DNA from: Chara braunii
Taxonomy: Eukaryota; Streptophyta; Charophyceae; Charales; Characeae
Assembly: GCA_003427395.1 (NCBI GenBank)
Contig: BFEA01000053.1
Coordinates: 3,735,957-3,775,414 of the forward strand
Reading direction: 5' to 3'
DNA length: 39,458 bases
Numbering within the stretch: the first letter of the stretch is position 1; each line of letters opens with the position of its first letter. This document shows positions 1-10,851 of the stretch, piece by piece. A model generated the notes under the pieces. It was not told the DNA's origin. It did not search any database and saw only the letters and a list, made by a program, of their open reading frames with translations. The position numbers were made by a program, and so were the translations under genes.

Positions 1-835
1 TCATGTTCCTACTTGGTGTAATGTTCCGGATGATCTTCCCTTCATATGCATGTGCTTTTCATTAGTCTAGCATCTCTTTGTCTTGTTCATACTTGGTGTA
101 ATGTTCCGGATGATCTTCCCTTCATGTGCATGTGTTTCCACTAGTCTAGCCTCTCTTTGTGAAGTTCATATGCCAGATCTTTTCTTCGTTGATCTCTACT
201 CTTTGTGCATGTGCTTCCACTAGTCTAGTTTCTTATTGTCAAGTTCGTGTTCCGGATCTTTGCTTAGTTGATCTCTTCTCTTTGTGCATGTACTTTCCAC
301 TAGTCTAGTCTCTCATTGTCAAGTTCATGTTCCGGATCTTTGCTTAATTGATCTCTTCTTTTTGTGCATGTACTTTCGACTAGTCTAGTCTTTCATTATC
401 AAGTTCATGTTTTGATGTGAAGTTCCGAATCTTTACTTCGTTGATCTCTACTCTTTGTGCATGTGCTTTCCACTAGTCTAGTCTCTCATTGTTAAGATCG
501 TGTTCCGGATCTTTGCTTAGTTGATCCCTACTCTTTGTGCATGTGCTTCCACTAAGTCTAGTCTCTCATTGTCAAGTTCATGTTCCGGATCTTTGCTTAG
601 TTGATCTCTTCTCTTTATGCATGTACTTCCCACTAGTCTAGTCTTTCATTGTCAGGTTCATGTTTTGATGTGAAATTCCGGATCTTTACTTTGTTGATCT
701 CTATTGTTTGTGTATGTGCTTTCCACTAGTCTAGTCCCTCATTGTCAAGATCGTATTCCGGATCTTTGCTTAGTTGATCTCTTCTCTATGAGTATGTGTT
801 TTCCTTTGGTCTAGCTTCTCATTGTCATGTTATTC
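1..835. repeat. Minisatellite A, ~79-95 bp period
   Basis: About ten head-to-tail copies of a unit containing ccactagtctag, a catgttccggatctttgctt block and a tgatctcttctctttgtgcat block. The short phrase ccactagtctag recurs near 139, 218, 297, 377, 472, 550, 637 and 724, giving spacings of 78-95 bp. The longer spacings come from an extra ttttgatgtgaa block in some copies. The array is open at the left edge of the window, so its true size is unknown. No convincing protein is encoded. Confidence 0.9.
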
Positions 836-2177
836 CAAGATATACTCATTCAATCTCTCACTATGGGACGGGTGATCGACATTTGGTTACTACTACGGGA
901 AGCTGATTTGATTGGGAGTTCTTCTTGTGTTCTCTCACTCTCTCCCTCCTTCTTTCTCTCTCTCTCTCTTTCTTGTCTCTCTCTCCCCCACGCTTTCTCC
1001 CCTCCTTTCTCCCTTCGCCTTGCCCCTCTCTCTCCCTTCCCCTCACTTGGCATATGACTAACCACTCTCCCCTCACTTGTTACATTGCCAGGGTGCGAAT
1101 TGTAAAGAGAGACCAGACCTCACCTGGTGGAGAGAGAGGGCAAGGGAGGGATAGCAGGTCCCTTGTGCCACCAAGAAGGCAAAAAAAAAAAAAAAAAAAA
1201 AGGGCGTTGGGAAAAAGTGGGAAAAGGACGACCGGAGAAAGCATAAGTCGAGAGAAAGATCAGTTTGACTCAACCATTTCCCCGACTGCATGACTATGCG
1301 AAGAGGATGGGCTGATTGAACAACAAAAAGGGAACAAAGCACAGTCAAAGAGCATGGAAAGGATAGGCATGTGGGAAGGGCTATGTGTTGACCCCCAACG
1401 GGGGACATTGTATGAATCTTCTTGTTTGTGTGCGATTGTGCAGGTGAGTAATGGCTAGAAATGCCTTGAGCGGGATAGGGGCGAGAGGAACTGGGCATCA
1501 AGAGGAAAAGGAAAAGGGGACGAAGGGGCTATGGGACCCTTGACATAGAGCCAACCCATGAAAATGACTTTTGTGCCTGAGACTTGGAAGTGTGATTGAG
1601 AGTGCAATCGTGTCAAGGAAAATGTGATGTTGTGTGTGCATGCATATGAGGACCCCGAAAAGACTAAGGGGCCTACTTCAATAAGGTGGGAAGCAAATTG
1701 TGAGATCCCATGAATGTGTAGAGGCGAGGGAGAGAACGGCTCCGCCGCACCCCAATGACGCCATATAGCCAAAATGCTTAGGGGAAATGTTGCGTGGCCT
1801 AAGGATGACGGTTAGCCTACGCACAAGAGAAGAGAAACACTGGGGGTGACCTCGGGACGAACGGCCCGCGCCCCGAGCATGAGCGTGGGCGGGCTGAGCC
1901 ATCTGGGACCCGCAGTGGGGTCGACTAAGGCTCAAAAGTCTACCGGGGTTTGGCCCCACACCGGGCCTGCTATTTGCAGTTAGGGTAGCTGTAGGAAATT
2001 CAGTTAGTAGTGGGCCTGTACTTTTTCCAAATTTGCAGATATGTCCCTCACAAATTTTCCTTACATGCAGGCCACTCGGTTAGCCCTCAGTCAGACAAAG
2101 TTACGAATCTAACCTACCTATGGTACAACCTTGACAGAGAGAAGCTACAGACGACCAGAAACCAGCAAGTCATTGCA
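836..2177. other. Unassigned DNA with C/T-rich tract and poly(A)
   Basis: I recognise no gene here. From about 925 to 1045 the plus strand is almost pure C/T (tctctc-type low complexity), and a run of about 20 A lies at 1182-1201. Open frames of 60-140 codons exist on both strands, but they follow the low-complexity composition and have no domain signature. Isolated splice-like strings occur (tgcag followed by gtgagt near 1440), with no exon structure around them. Most likely decayed transposon or spacer sequence. Confidence 0.5.
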
Positions 2178-2923
2178 CATGAGTTGGAAAGCACACTAGC
2201 ATGGAGCGGAACAAATACAACTGCAAGATTACAACCAAGTGCAAGAGTAGGGAAAACCAACTGAAAAACAAGACTAGACACCTACACACGAGTACAGAAT
2301 CACACTAGAGTATAGTGGAATACAACCCAGTGCAAGAGTAGGAGAAACCAAGTGGAAAACAAGACTAGAAACATGCACATGAGTAGGAAAGCACACTAAA
2401 ATGTAGCGGAATACAACCAAGTGCAAGAGTACGAGAAACCAAGTGGAGAACGAGACTAGACACATGCACATGAGTTGGAAAGCACACTAGAAAGTAGCGG
2501 AATAGAACCAAGTGCAAGAGAAAGAGAAACCAAGTGTAAACAAGACTATACGTCACACATGAGTAGGAAAGCACACTACAATGTAGCGGAATCCAACCAC
2601 GTGCAAGAGTAGGAGAAACCAAGTGGAAAACAAGACTAGACACATGCACATGAGTAGGAAAGCACACTAGAATATAACGGACTACAACCAAGTGCAAAAG
2701 TAGGAGAAATCAAGTGGAAAACAAGACTAGGGACATGCACATGAGTAGGAAAACACAATAGAACGTAGCAGAATACAACCAAGTGCAAGAGTAGGAGAAA
2801 CCAAGTGGAAACAAGACTATACACCTACACATGAGTAGGAAAGCACACGAGAATATAGAGGAATACAACCAAGTGCAAGAGTAGAAGAAACAAAGTGGAA
2901 AATAAAACTAAACACATGCACAT
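2178..2923. repeat. Minisatellite B, left block (~91 bp period)
   Basis: About eight copies of a ~91-bp unit carrying gagtaggaaagcacactag, atgtagcggaatacaacc, aagtgcaagagtaggagaaa and agactagacacatgcacat. The first copies are more divergent. The block stops abruptly at 2923, where the LTR array begins, and resumes in the same orientation at 28618. The array therefore inserted into this minisatellite. Its minus strand is open in long stretches because 91 bp cycles through all three frames; I do not treat these as genes. Confidence 0.92.
2920..2923. other. Target-site duplication, left copy (acat)
   Basis: The four bases acat precede the first LTR base, and acat follows the last LTR base at 28618-28621. 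The interrupted monomer would read gcacatga, as in intact copies of the minisatellite. This supports one insertion event for the outer ends of the array. Confidence 0.7.
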
Positions 2924-4024
2924 TGCAAGGAACCCGACTGTTCAACACTTGCTAGAGTGCATAACCTCACATGCATTCACACAGATTTCCCAAGCTGCGA
3001 TATCTCACACAAAGCCCAATAGAAGATGAATGAGAACCAGGAAGTTCAACTTAATCAATTAAAAAACCTAGAGTAAAGAGGCACATCATAAGTCCAAATG
3101 TACAGCGCCAATCAAAGTCACAAGTCTTCTCCCATCAACATGAGTTCCCTGGCCTGGTGCTCAGCCAGCACCAACTGCCGGACATCAACAACAGCGCTCA
3201 GTAGGTAAGTATCACCATAACTCGCACCTCTCACTCTCTCGTCTGCTTTCTTCTCTCTCTCCCTCCTGGTCTATAGTACTGATCTACTCTTACTCATCAT
3301 GCATGCACACTCCCTATCATACGAGGATCTACTCTGAATACTACTCACTGGTACTCCTACTACTACTAACCCCTCTATTACTACTAACTTTTGTTGGCGC
3401 AACTATGACTGCCTTCCCTCACGCCAACACTCTCTTCTTCCTCGCATAGCGCCGCTCTTCAGCCTAGCGCAACTCACACACATCTAGCGCACAAGTGCCA
3501 CGACACTTCCACACTTCCATGCGAAGTGAGCCTCTGTCCAAATGGGGGGCTGGCCAGTCCTTTATAGTGTTGGACTGGTCTGGTGTGGCTTGCATTCAGC
3601 CTCAAGTGTGCCTGGGACTCCTGCCCAATACCAATTGTTGCAAAGTGTGTATCCCAGTATTTTTTCCCATGGTCTGCTGCTGCTTGGGCCATCGGGCCTT
3701 TCTTTTGGACTCCCGTTCTGAATCAGGAATGACTTGTGGAATTATGACTGGACAGGGACTGTATCCTTTGACTTATTGACGAACAGACATGACTTTTCAT
3801 GAAGGAGACATGACCCTTTCTCGGTCTCAAAAACTGTGTCCAATACCTGTTCGTGCAGGACCTGTTATAACCCTTTCGAAATGATTTTCCATTTCATTAT
3901 GAATGTGACTTTTACCTCAAGAACTTTGTCTTTTGAGTTGCTGCTCGTGAATTTAAGCTCTGGCCGACATAGCCCTTTGCCGTGGGGGTTTCCATTCGGG
4001 GTCTAATTCGTAAAGGCCCTTTTA
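2924..4024 (-). repeat. LTR 1 (3' LTR of unit 1)
   Basis: 1101-bp LTR. On the plus strand it starts tgcaaggaac and ends gcccttta/ccctttta; the right end is fixed by comparison with LTR 4, where ccctttta is followed by minisatellite, while here it is followed by ctctcgccgg of the internal region. On the coding strand it runs TAAAAGGG to CCTTGCA, so only the 3' end has the canonical CA. A TATA box lies at 3561-3566. Confidence 0.88.
3559..3568 (-). promoter_or_regulatory. LTR 1 TATA box
   Basis: Minus-strand ACTATAAAGG. The same box is found in the other LTRs at 12864-12869, 20657-20662 and 28190-28195, so it is the likely retrotransposon promoter core. The start site is not determined. Confidence 0.55.
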
Positions 4025-4064
4025 CTCTCGCCGGCCTAACTTCGAAGTCCTCTGAGAAAAGTTC

Positions 4065-4574
4065 TTATCTATCCACAATATTAATTCCTCTTCTTGCTCG
4101 TTCATAAGCAGATACAATGTGTGGTGCTGAATCAATTAGCTCTTCTCTACTAAACCAACGGTCCTCACTTGGATCTTGATAGGCAAATCGAACTTTATAT
4201 TGCCGCTGAGGTTTACCTCTGCGTCCAGTCTGAATGGTAATTTCAACAACGATCTTATCCACATCAAACTTTCCATCCATACTTGGAGGAATTGCTGACC
4301 TTCGACTGGGAAACAGTTCGTTAGTCACACATGGTAAGAGCTTTGACGCATGAAACACCGGGTATGTATGTAGGTGTAAAGGAATTTCAATAACGTAGGA
4401 GGGTCCGTCCATATCTCCTATTACATCCAGTACTTGCCATGGTCCTCCTCTATAGGCGGGTAACAACTTTTGAGAGATGTTTTCTTCTGGGACAAACTTT
4501 TTAGACTTGACCCAAACTAGATCACCTATACCAAACTGAGAAGGTCTTCTATCCTTATTACCCTGTTCAATCAT
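4065..4574 (-). pseudogene. pol: Unit 1 integrase C-terminus with chromodomain
   Basis: A 169-codon open segment ends at the natural pol stop (4065-4067). The first half is the integrase C-terminal region, with GDLVWV near residue 22 and the HASKLLP signature near residue 72 (yPVFHaSkL is typical of Ty3 integrases). The last ~60 residues, from FDVDKI to the end, fit a chromodomain: an aromatic/YKVRF core, a DPSEDRWFSREEL segment and a closing helix. In chromoviruses this domain steers integration to modified chromatin. The segment is out of frame with the upstream integrase core, so the gene is broken here. Confidence 0.85.
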
Positions 4575-6025
4575 TTGATGCTGCGCTTTTAGTATATTCT
4601 CCTTTACCTTTTCTAGGTATTTCTGATATTGTATTGCAAATTCTCTAGTTCCTGGCGGATGTTTGCTAACACGATCGGGTTCAGACAGTCTATAGGTCTG
4701 TGAGGAATCCGTCCCAAATGTAACTCCATCGGAGTTCTGTTTTAAATAAGTTTACAGAGTTATTATAGGCACTAACAACCTTGGGCAAATGCTCATCCCA
4801 GTCAATCTGGTCGGGACGAATATACATTCGCAGCGTCTGCCGCAAGAACTTGTTCATTTGTTCAGTTTGCCCGTTTGTCTCAGGATGTCGGCCTGACGAC
4901 ATTGTCAACTTAGAGTCATAGACATTCATTAGTTGTTGTCACTGATCACTTATGAATCGTGAGTCTCTCTCACTAACGATAGTTAAGGGATGTCCATAAT
5001 CTTTCACCCAGTGGTTAAAGAACTCCCGAACTACCAAGTTAGTTCTTGCTTCCGCAGGCAATGCTACAAAAACAGCAAACTTGCGGAACCTATCAAACAA
5101 TCACCATTACTTGACTTTTCTCATTCCTGCTTTTCACCTTGGTATCCATAAAATCGATGGATACAGAGTCTCCTGGACCTGTTGGAATAGGCAAAGGCTT
5201 AGTAAGACCAAGGAGAGGTTGTGTGGTGCTTTTGTTCCGTTAACACACTTGACAACCTTGTACATATGCGATACAATGAGGCTTCATGCGAGGCCAGGTG
5301 TAGGAACGTAGAAGGTTAACATAAGTCTTCCTCCATCCAAAATGGCCTTTTGTATCATGGCACTCCCCAAAAATCATACTTTTAATCTCTTCCACATCTG
5401 GAATACAAAGCCTATCATGCACATCTGTTCTCTCAAACAACAGTCCTTGTGTCACACGATAGTTAGAAAACTCTTCTGGCGCTTCTTGAATACGTTTTAT
5501 CATAGCGCCATAAACAGGATCAGTGGAATATGCAGTTCTAATCTTATCTTGTAAGTCTGTGCCTACATCTAAATATGTTACAATGGCACCGAAAAAGTCA
5601 AATCTTCGACTTAATGCATCAGCAATGACGTTGTACTTACCCTTTACTGGCTTTAGCTCAAAGTCATACTGATAGATTTCCGCAGCGCACCTAGTCAGTT
5701 TAGTTGTCATCCGAGCTTGCGTTTTTAGCCAGCGAAGTGTCTCATGGTCTAAGTAGACTTTAAAGTGGCGTCCTAGGAGATAATGGCGCCAATGATCCAA
5801 GGCTTCCCGGAGAGCAAACAACTCTCTTACATGGAAGCGGCGGCCTTCTCATTAGGCAGTCGTCGGGACATAAACTCTACAGGTATGTATCCATTTCCGT
5901 CATCTTGTTGGAGTACAGCGCCTATCCAATACCGACTGGCATTAGTAGTAACAACAAAGGGCAAAGAAGGATCAGCCACTTTCAAAACCGGATAGTTAAT
6001 CAAGCATTTCTTAAGACGCTTAAAC
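4575..6025 (-). pseudogene. pol: Unit 1 RNase H and integrase core
   Basis: Remnants in several frames. 5827-6025 holds the start of RNase H, where the first catalytic Asp is Asn (VVTTNAS). 5240-5821 carries LDHETL and ADALSRR of RNase H, then the integrase zinc finger (HDTKGH ... CQVC) and a stop. The integrase core continues through a frameshift: D1 is intact in IDFMD (5153-5155), D2 is changed to Glu (SERD, codon 4969-4971), and the final Glu is intact in NGQTEQM. The YERE motif of RNase H is lost at a small deletion near 5822. Integration activity is not expected. The domain is contiguous with RT at 7149 once the inserted element is set aside. Confidence 0.83.
6018..6025. other. 8-bp target duplication, left copy (gcttaaac)
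   Basis: gcttaaac here and gtttaaac at 7141-7148 flank the inserted element. The uninterrupted site in unit 2 (near 15320) reads gcttaaacgaag, confirming that one 8-mer was duplicated and one base later changed. Confidence 0.85.
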
Positions 6026-7140
6026 CACCAGTACCTACTAAATTCGGAGGCCCGACCCTGAATATGCCCTGCGCGCCGATTTTTGCCGAGCCTGCAGGTG
6101 GTGGGAAAAAACATGGGACATTTGTTGGTTCAAGCAGGTACCACCCCTTATGCTGGACCTGCTGCCAGTAGATGGAACGTAAACGGGCCAATGTTTTTTT
6201 GTTTTCACTCAGGTGATGAATGCTCCCCGTGTCTGACGGGGAGCGAGTTCAGAAACGGCCAAGGATCTTCTTCTTCAAAAAAAAAAAAAAAAAAAAAAGA
6301 AGGAAAAATCGAAAACCAGGCTTTGAACGTGATTGCCCTCAGATTCATTGACAGTGGTGCACATGTGATACATTCGTGAAAGTTGCAACGTTACACTTTG
6401 CCCTCGAATCAAAGGGCTGGTAGGCAATGAATGCTCCCGTGTTTGACGGGGAGCGAGGGCAAAATCAGCCAAGATGTTTCCCAAAAAAAAAAAAAAAAAA
6501 AAAAAAAGGGGGAAATTGGAAACCAGACTCCGTACGTGATTGCCCTCAGATTCATAGTGGTGCACAAGTGAAGGCAGGTACATTCGTAAAAGTTGCAACG
6601 TTACACTGTGCCCTAGAATCAAAGGGCTGGCAGGCAATGAATGCCCCCCGTGTCTGACCGGGAGCGAGGGCAGAATTAGCCAATGATATTTTTCCAATAA
6701 AAGAAAATAAACAAAACGAAGGGGAAATAAGAAACCAGGCTTTGTACGTTATTGCCCTCATATTCATTGACAGTGGTGCACAAGTGAAGCTAGATACATT
6801 CGTGAAAGTTGCAACGTTACACTGTGCCCTGAAATCCCGAGAGCACAAACAGCCAAGGATCTTCTTCCAAGAAAAAGAAAAAAAAAAAGAAAAAACAAGA
6901 AAAAAACGACTCTGCTTATTTTTTCTCACGTTACCTTTTGTTCTTTGTTCTCCTTGTCACCTCCAGTGTCCGCACGTTTCCACATAGCACACCACCAGGA
7001 CATCGTGCAGTCCTTTTGTCCCCTTCCCATGGGGCCACCAACTCCCTCCCCCATTGTCGTGCCAAGCCTTAACTGAACCCCACAAATCGCGGCGCGTTAA
7101 CGGCCGCCTAAAAAAAAAATAGCAGGGCCAGATACTGGTG
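6026..7140. mobile_element. Non-autonomous TIR transposon, 1115 bp (hAT-like by 8-bp TSD)
   Basis: The ends read CACCAGTACCT on the left and, reverse-complemented, CACCAGTATCT on the right: a terminal inverted repeat of 10/11. An 8-bp direct duplication flanks it, which is typical of hAT elements, although the terminal bases do not fit the usual hAT consensus well, so the superfamily is only suggested. No transposase is encoded. The interior is built from A-rich tracts and ~210-bp tandem repeats. It splits the RT connection/RNase H junction of unit 1, and units 2 and 3 lack it, so it arrived after the units separated. Confidence 0.85.
6205..6870. repeat. ~210-bp tandem repeat inside the TIR element
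   Basis: attgccctcagattcat (or a close variant) starts units at 6332, 6539 and 6751, a spacing of 207 and 212 bp, with partial units on both sides. Each unit has a GTTGCAACGTTACACT block, a hairpin around GTCTGAC or GTTTGAC, and an A-rich tract. The hairpin at 6222-6244 pairs GCTCCCCGT with ACGGGGAGC over a 5-base loop. Confidence 0.8.
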
Positions 7141-7148
7141 GTTTAAAC

Positions 7149-8187
7149 GAACATGTACAATCTTAGTCCCACTTCCAGATAGGGAGCAGCAATTATCGTA
7201 AAATGTTTTACGAATTTTCGATAGTAGTTAGCCAATCCAAGGAACGATCGTAGTTTCGTCAATGTACGTGGATTGCGCCAATCTCGAATACTTGCAATCT
7301 TTGCGTCTTCCGGTTTGATGTCGTCTCCATCTATAACGTGCCCCAAATACAACACTTGACGCTTGCCCACCCACTCTTCTTTGGGTTCAGTTTCAACTTT
7401 GCCTCACGTAATTTATTAAGCACAAGTCGAAGGTGCTCGCAATGCTCACTCACTTTCACTAAAAATCAAGATATCATCAAGATATATGACAACGAATTTA
7501 TCAAGCCATTCACGATAATGTTCATTCATTGTACGTTGGAAGGTTGCAGGTGCATTAGTAAGACCAAAGGGCAACACAACAAATTCATAATGCCCATACC
7601 TTATACGAAAGGCAGTCTTATGTTGGTCTTCTAGCTCTACCTCAATCTGATGGTAGCCAGACTTCAAATCAATCTTGGTGAAGTACTTGCTTCCCTGAAC
7701 TGTATCCAATAAATTGTCGATTCTTGGTAATGGCTCAACATTTTTTACAGTTATGTCATTCAACATTCTATAGTCTATGCACATGCGGACCCCACCATCT
7801 TTCTTTGGCACAAATAGCACTGGCGCACCATAAGGTGAGGAGCTAGGTTTTATCCATCCCTTTCCCAGCATTTCATCAAGCAAGGTTCGCAGTTTTTCCA
7901 ATTCTTTGGGTGACATTCTATAGATCGGGCCCTTCAGAATTTGACTTCCGGGTATAATCTCAATACGGTGTTTTATGGGTTGTTCAACCACACCGCTTGG
8001 GGCCTCTGGCACATCTGCGAATTCTTTCAAAATTTTCTCAACTTCTGGGGACTTTGCCTCTTCTTTTTCTTCACCTTCCTTAACTGGCCGCACATATGCC
8101 ACAAACACTTGATCATACAAATTATATTTCTTTATATGGCGGGCGAACGCGGCGACACTCATACAACAATGAGCTAAGCTGCTTTCC
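7149..8187 (-). pseudogene. pol: Unit 1 reverse transcriptase
   Basis: Two open segments, 7446-8255 and 7143-7370, give a nearly complete Ty3-type RT. Visible are [40 protein letters not shown] (first catalytic Asp), [13 protein letters not shown], and YLDD at 7473-7484 (the active-site pair). The thumb/connection follows, with LYLGHVI and LRSFLGLANYYRKF. A 2-nt loss just after YLDD (ILIFSES) shifts the frame, and another indel near 7360 restores it. The segment is also out of frame with protease. RT motifs are the best preserved of the three units, but the chain cannot be made intact. Confidence 0.88.
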
Positions 8188-8830
8188 TTACCGGATTTGT
8201 TGGGATAGGCGGATTTTCTTTTTTCCACCTTGCAGACTAGGGAGCCAACACTCATGATCCCTCATCTTTATATCCGCATCTGCAGCTTCCCCCCAATCCA
8301 TGCCTAAAAGAATGTCGAAAGGAAGATTATCTTCCACCAAGAGATTCAGAGAGTGGAGAACGCGTTCCACCTTCCCCTCTGCTTTGAGCCGGAAGTATAT
8401 CTGGACCCCTACAACATATTTATCCATTACAGTAACAGAGCTATTAGCTAGCTTACTTATTACGGACTCATCTAACTGCTTCACCTTTAGCCCGAGACGC
8501 AGTTTCTGCAATCCTTTCTTACTTATATAAGTGCGTGTTGACCCACTGTCAATCATTCCACCAACTCTTACCTTGTTAACTTCTAAATCTACAATTATCA
8601 ACTGTCCCTTACACTTTTTCATTTTGATCCAGGCTTTGCGACGAGTGGCCAACTCATCACCTATGCCTGCGAGGAATCCACCTAGAGAGGAATATACACT
8701 AGCTACCTCTGGACAGTTAGCTAGGCAGGGATCGTTTTTCTTTACAGTTTCTGCGAGTGGAACCTTCGGATGGGAGGATGTCTGTCTGTTTACATCCGAA
8801 GTTCCTGTAGAGGCAACTGAAACCTCTACT
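8188..8830 (-). pseudogene. pol: Unit 1 pol N-terminus and aspartic protease
   Basis: Protease of the retropepsin type: MIDSGSTRTYI holds the catalytic Asp (codon 8548-8550) and DILLGMDW forms the conserved C-terminal ILG motif. Upstream, the same frame is open back across the gag stop and overlaps gag, lying in the -1 frame relative to it. This is the only unit with the catalytic Asp; units 2 and 3 have Glu. A frame change near 8200 separates protease from RT here, while unit 3 shows the two in one frame, so the break is specific to this copy. Confidence 0.87.
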
Positions 8831-10851
8831 GGTTGTTCCCTTTTGGTGTCTTATAGTCTGGACAGTAGGGAACAATGTGGTTGGGGTCACCACACTTCAG
8901 ACACTGGTCAACAACTTTTCTTTCTTGCCGTACTTTTTCTGTGATCTTCAATTTCTTCCAAGGCTCCCCTTCAGGTAGACCTGGATGGAGAGGATATGGC
9001 TTATCCCAGTTTCCATACCAAGTGCCTCTTCCTCTTTCCCAAGTGGAGTTGAAACCTCGGCCACCTTGCGAGGGACCATTGCCCCTTCCTCCCACGTAGT
9101 AGCTACCTTTGCCACCAACCCTCTGGGTGTCGGGTCCTCGTCCTCCACGTCCGCGGCCTCCTCTTTCCCGACCACGCCCTCTTCCTTGTCGCCCTCCCCC
9201 GCGGGCTGCAACGGCCTCGTAGTCCCCCTCCTGGACTACCGATCCATTGGGTCCTCCCTCTAGAATCTATTTGCTCATAGGAGAGAGTGTCGACACCTCC
9301 TTCTTGAAAGGTCAGAAGAAGATTGTCTTTATCCGGTATATTCCCTGTGGTTGTGCGGTTCTACCATTTCTTTCCCGCTTGCAGATCTTTCCAATAGTGG
9401 CAGTAGTTAGCTTCAGCTAAGAAACCAACATGATCTTTAACAATCTTGCTGAATTTCTCATATGTCATCCCATCCTTCTTGGTACGGGGATACAACAGGG
9501 TACGGAGAGGATCGGGAATTGCCCCTGCAAAGTTATTCAAAATTTGTGTTTGGGTGAGTTCGTGTTCAACGCATTGTAGGAGTTCATCCATAGTGGTCTT
9601 GAGTGCAGACACACTCTTCCATTTCCTATCTGCGATATTAAGGATTAACATTTCAGTTCTCCGGGCTATATTTTTATCCTCAAACCTTTCCCGGACAACT
9701 TTAAAGAAATCTTCAACTCGCGGTTGTTGGGAGTATTATACCATGGATTGGCAACCTGCTTCTTTTTGCAAGGAGATTGCGAAACTCATAGCATCTCCAA
9801 TTATACAGGAGCTGGCCATGAGGACTCGGCCCCAGTATGGAATACACTATCCATAGACATAGGATTCGACTGCCGCAATCCAATGGAAGACACTTTTTTT
9901 TTTCTTACCCATGTAAGTCAACGATACTTTTCCCTCCCCTGTCTCTTCTTATTGCACTCCCTTTTTCTTCTCGTCTCCATCTCCTCCATCTCCATCTCCG
10001 TCTCCTCCATCTCCTCCACCGCCAACTGCTAATTTCTTTACCACGGCGGTGTGAGATAATCTTTTGCTTATTTGTTAATCCAACTTTTTTACACAGGTTA
10101 TTATATGTTTATCCACTTCCTGTGCAGACCTCTGCAGGACAGGGTTCCAGATGCCCTCGAACTCAAACTGGTGATGTTCAACTTTCTGTACTTGCTTTGA
10201 CAACGCGGCGACCTGTTTGTTGGTATGGAGAAGGGTATCGGTGAGGAGGGACAGTCGTTCATCTGCAGTAACTTGTTTTTCCATTTGCTCTTGCAATTGG
10301 TGTTGAAACCTCTCCCCCTCTTCCTTCAACGTTTTCTTTTCTTCAAATTCATGTCGTTTCGACGCCACCATTTTGTTATGTAGTTCTACTTTCTTTTCTT
10401 GTAGCAAGATTTCTTTCTCCGCTGGGTCTGGGGTTGAGGCCAACTTAGCAGTAGAAGTATCCCTCTCTTCCTCTGACTCAACAAACATTTCTGTCTTATA
10501 ACCAAACCGGTCCAACCACTTCATAGCTTCCATCTCTATGTTTATGCCACAAATTTCGCTGGTCTCACCTCTTGCGTCTGTACAGTCTTCCATCATCCTC
10601 TGCTTCAACTTCTTCTTCTTCTTTTTATTCTTCTTCTTCAACCACCTTTAAGTCTTCCTGCAACCTTCTTTCTTTCTCCTTCATTTCTTTCTCGAGCTTT
10701 TCTCTTTCTTCTTTTATTTTCTTTACCTCCTGTTCTTTCTGTTTCTTTTTCATTTCTTTCTCTTTCTATTTTTTTGCCATCGGCGATCCACCTCCGCATG
10801 TTTAGCCGCAGACAGCCCCTGCTTCACCTTGCCAGATCTCATTCGCATCAT
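8826..10851 (-). pseudogene. gag: Unit 1 gag
   Basis: Capsid/nucleocapsid polyprotein, ~670 codons from MMRMRSGKVKQG to the TAG at 8826-8828. Order: a K/E-rich N-terminal coiled coil; a second helical segment with LLQEKK and ALSKQVQKVEHHQFEF (10075-10641); a retrotransposon Gag (capsid-like) segment with MDELLQCVEHELTQ and YEKFSKIV (9361-9651); a Gly/Arg-rich stretch; and one zinc knuckle, CLKCGDPNHIVPYC (CX2CX4HX4C), near the end. Several frameshifts (near 10760, 10050, 9350 and 9150) break it. The start at 10851 is chosen because the same Met-Met precedes RSGKVKQG in all three units. Confidence 0.82.

Noticed and set aside
1040-1201. Possible SINE ending in the poly(A) at 1182-1201
   Set aside because: No convincing A and B boxes, no target duplication found around it.
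925-1293. Open frames on both strands across the C/T-rich tract
   Set aside because: Low-complexity Ser/Leu/Pro or Arg/Glu translation of simple sequence.
2274-2824. Long minus-strand ORFs in minisatellite B (also 28487-29931) rich in Val, Leu, Phe and Cys
   Set aside because: They are read-through of a 91-bp repeat that cycles through all three frames; no start context, domain or independent conservation.
3495-3779. Plus-strand ORF of ~90 codons in the LTR, found again at 12798, 20399-20713 and 28124
   Set aside because: Present in all four LTRs only because the LTRs are copies. It covers the promoter region in antisense and has no recognisable domain.
5081-5995. Plus-strand ORFs opposite pol (also 14288-14851, 22045-22608)
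   Set aside because: They mirror the RNase H and integrase frames in the three copies and show no domain of their own.
10572-10805. Ser/Phe-rich plus-strand ORFs (also 18713-19123)
   Set aside because: Antisense shadow of the K/E-rich coiled coil of gag.
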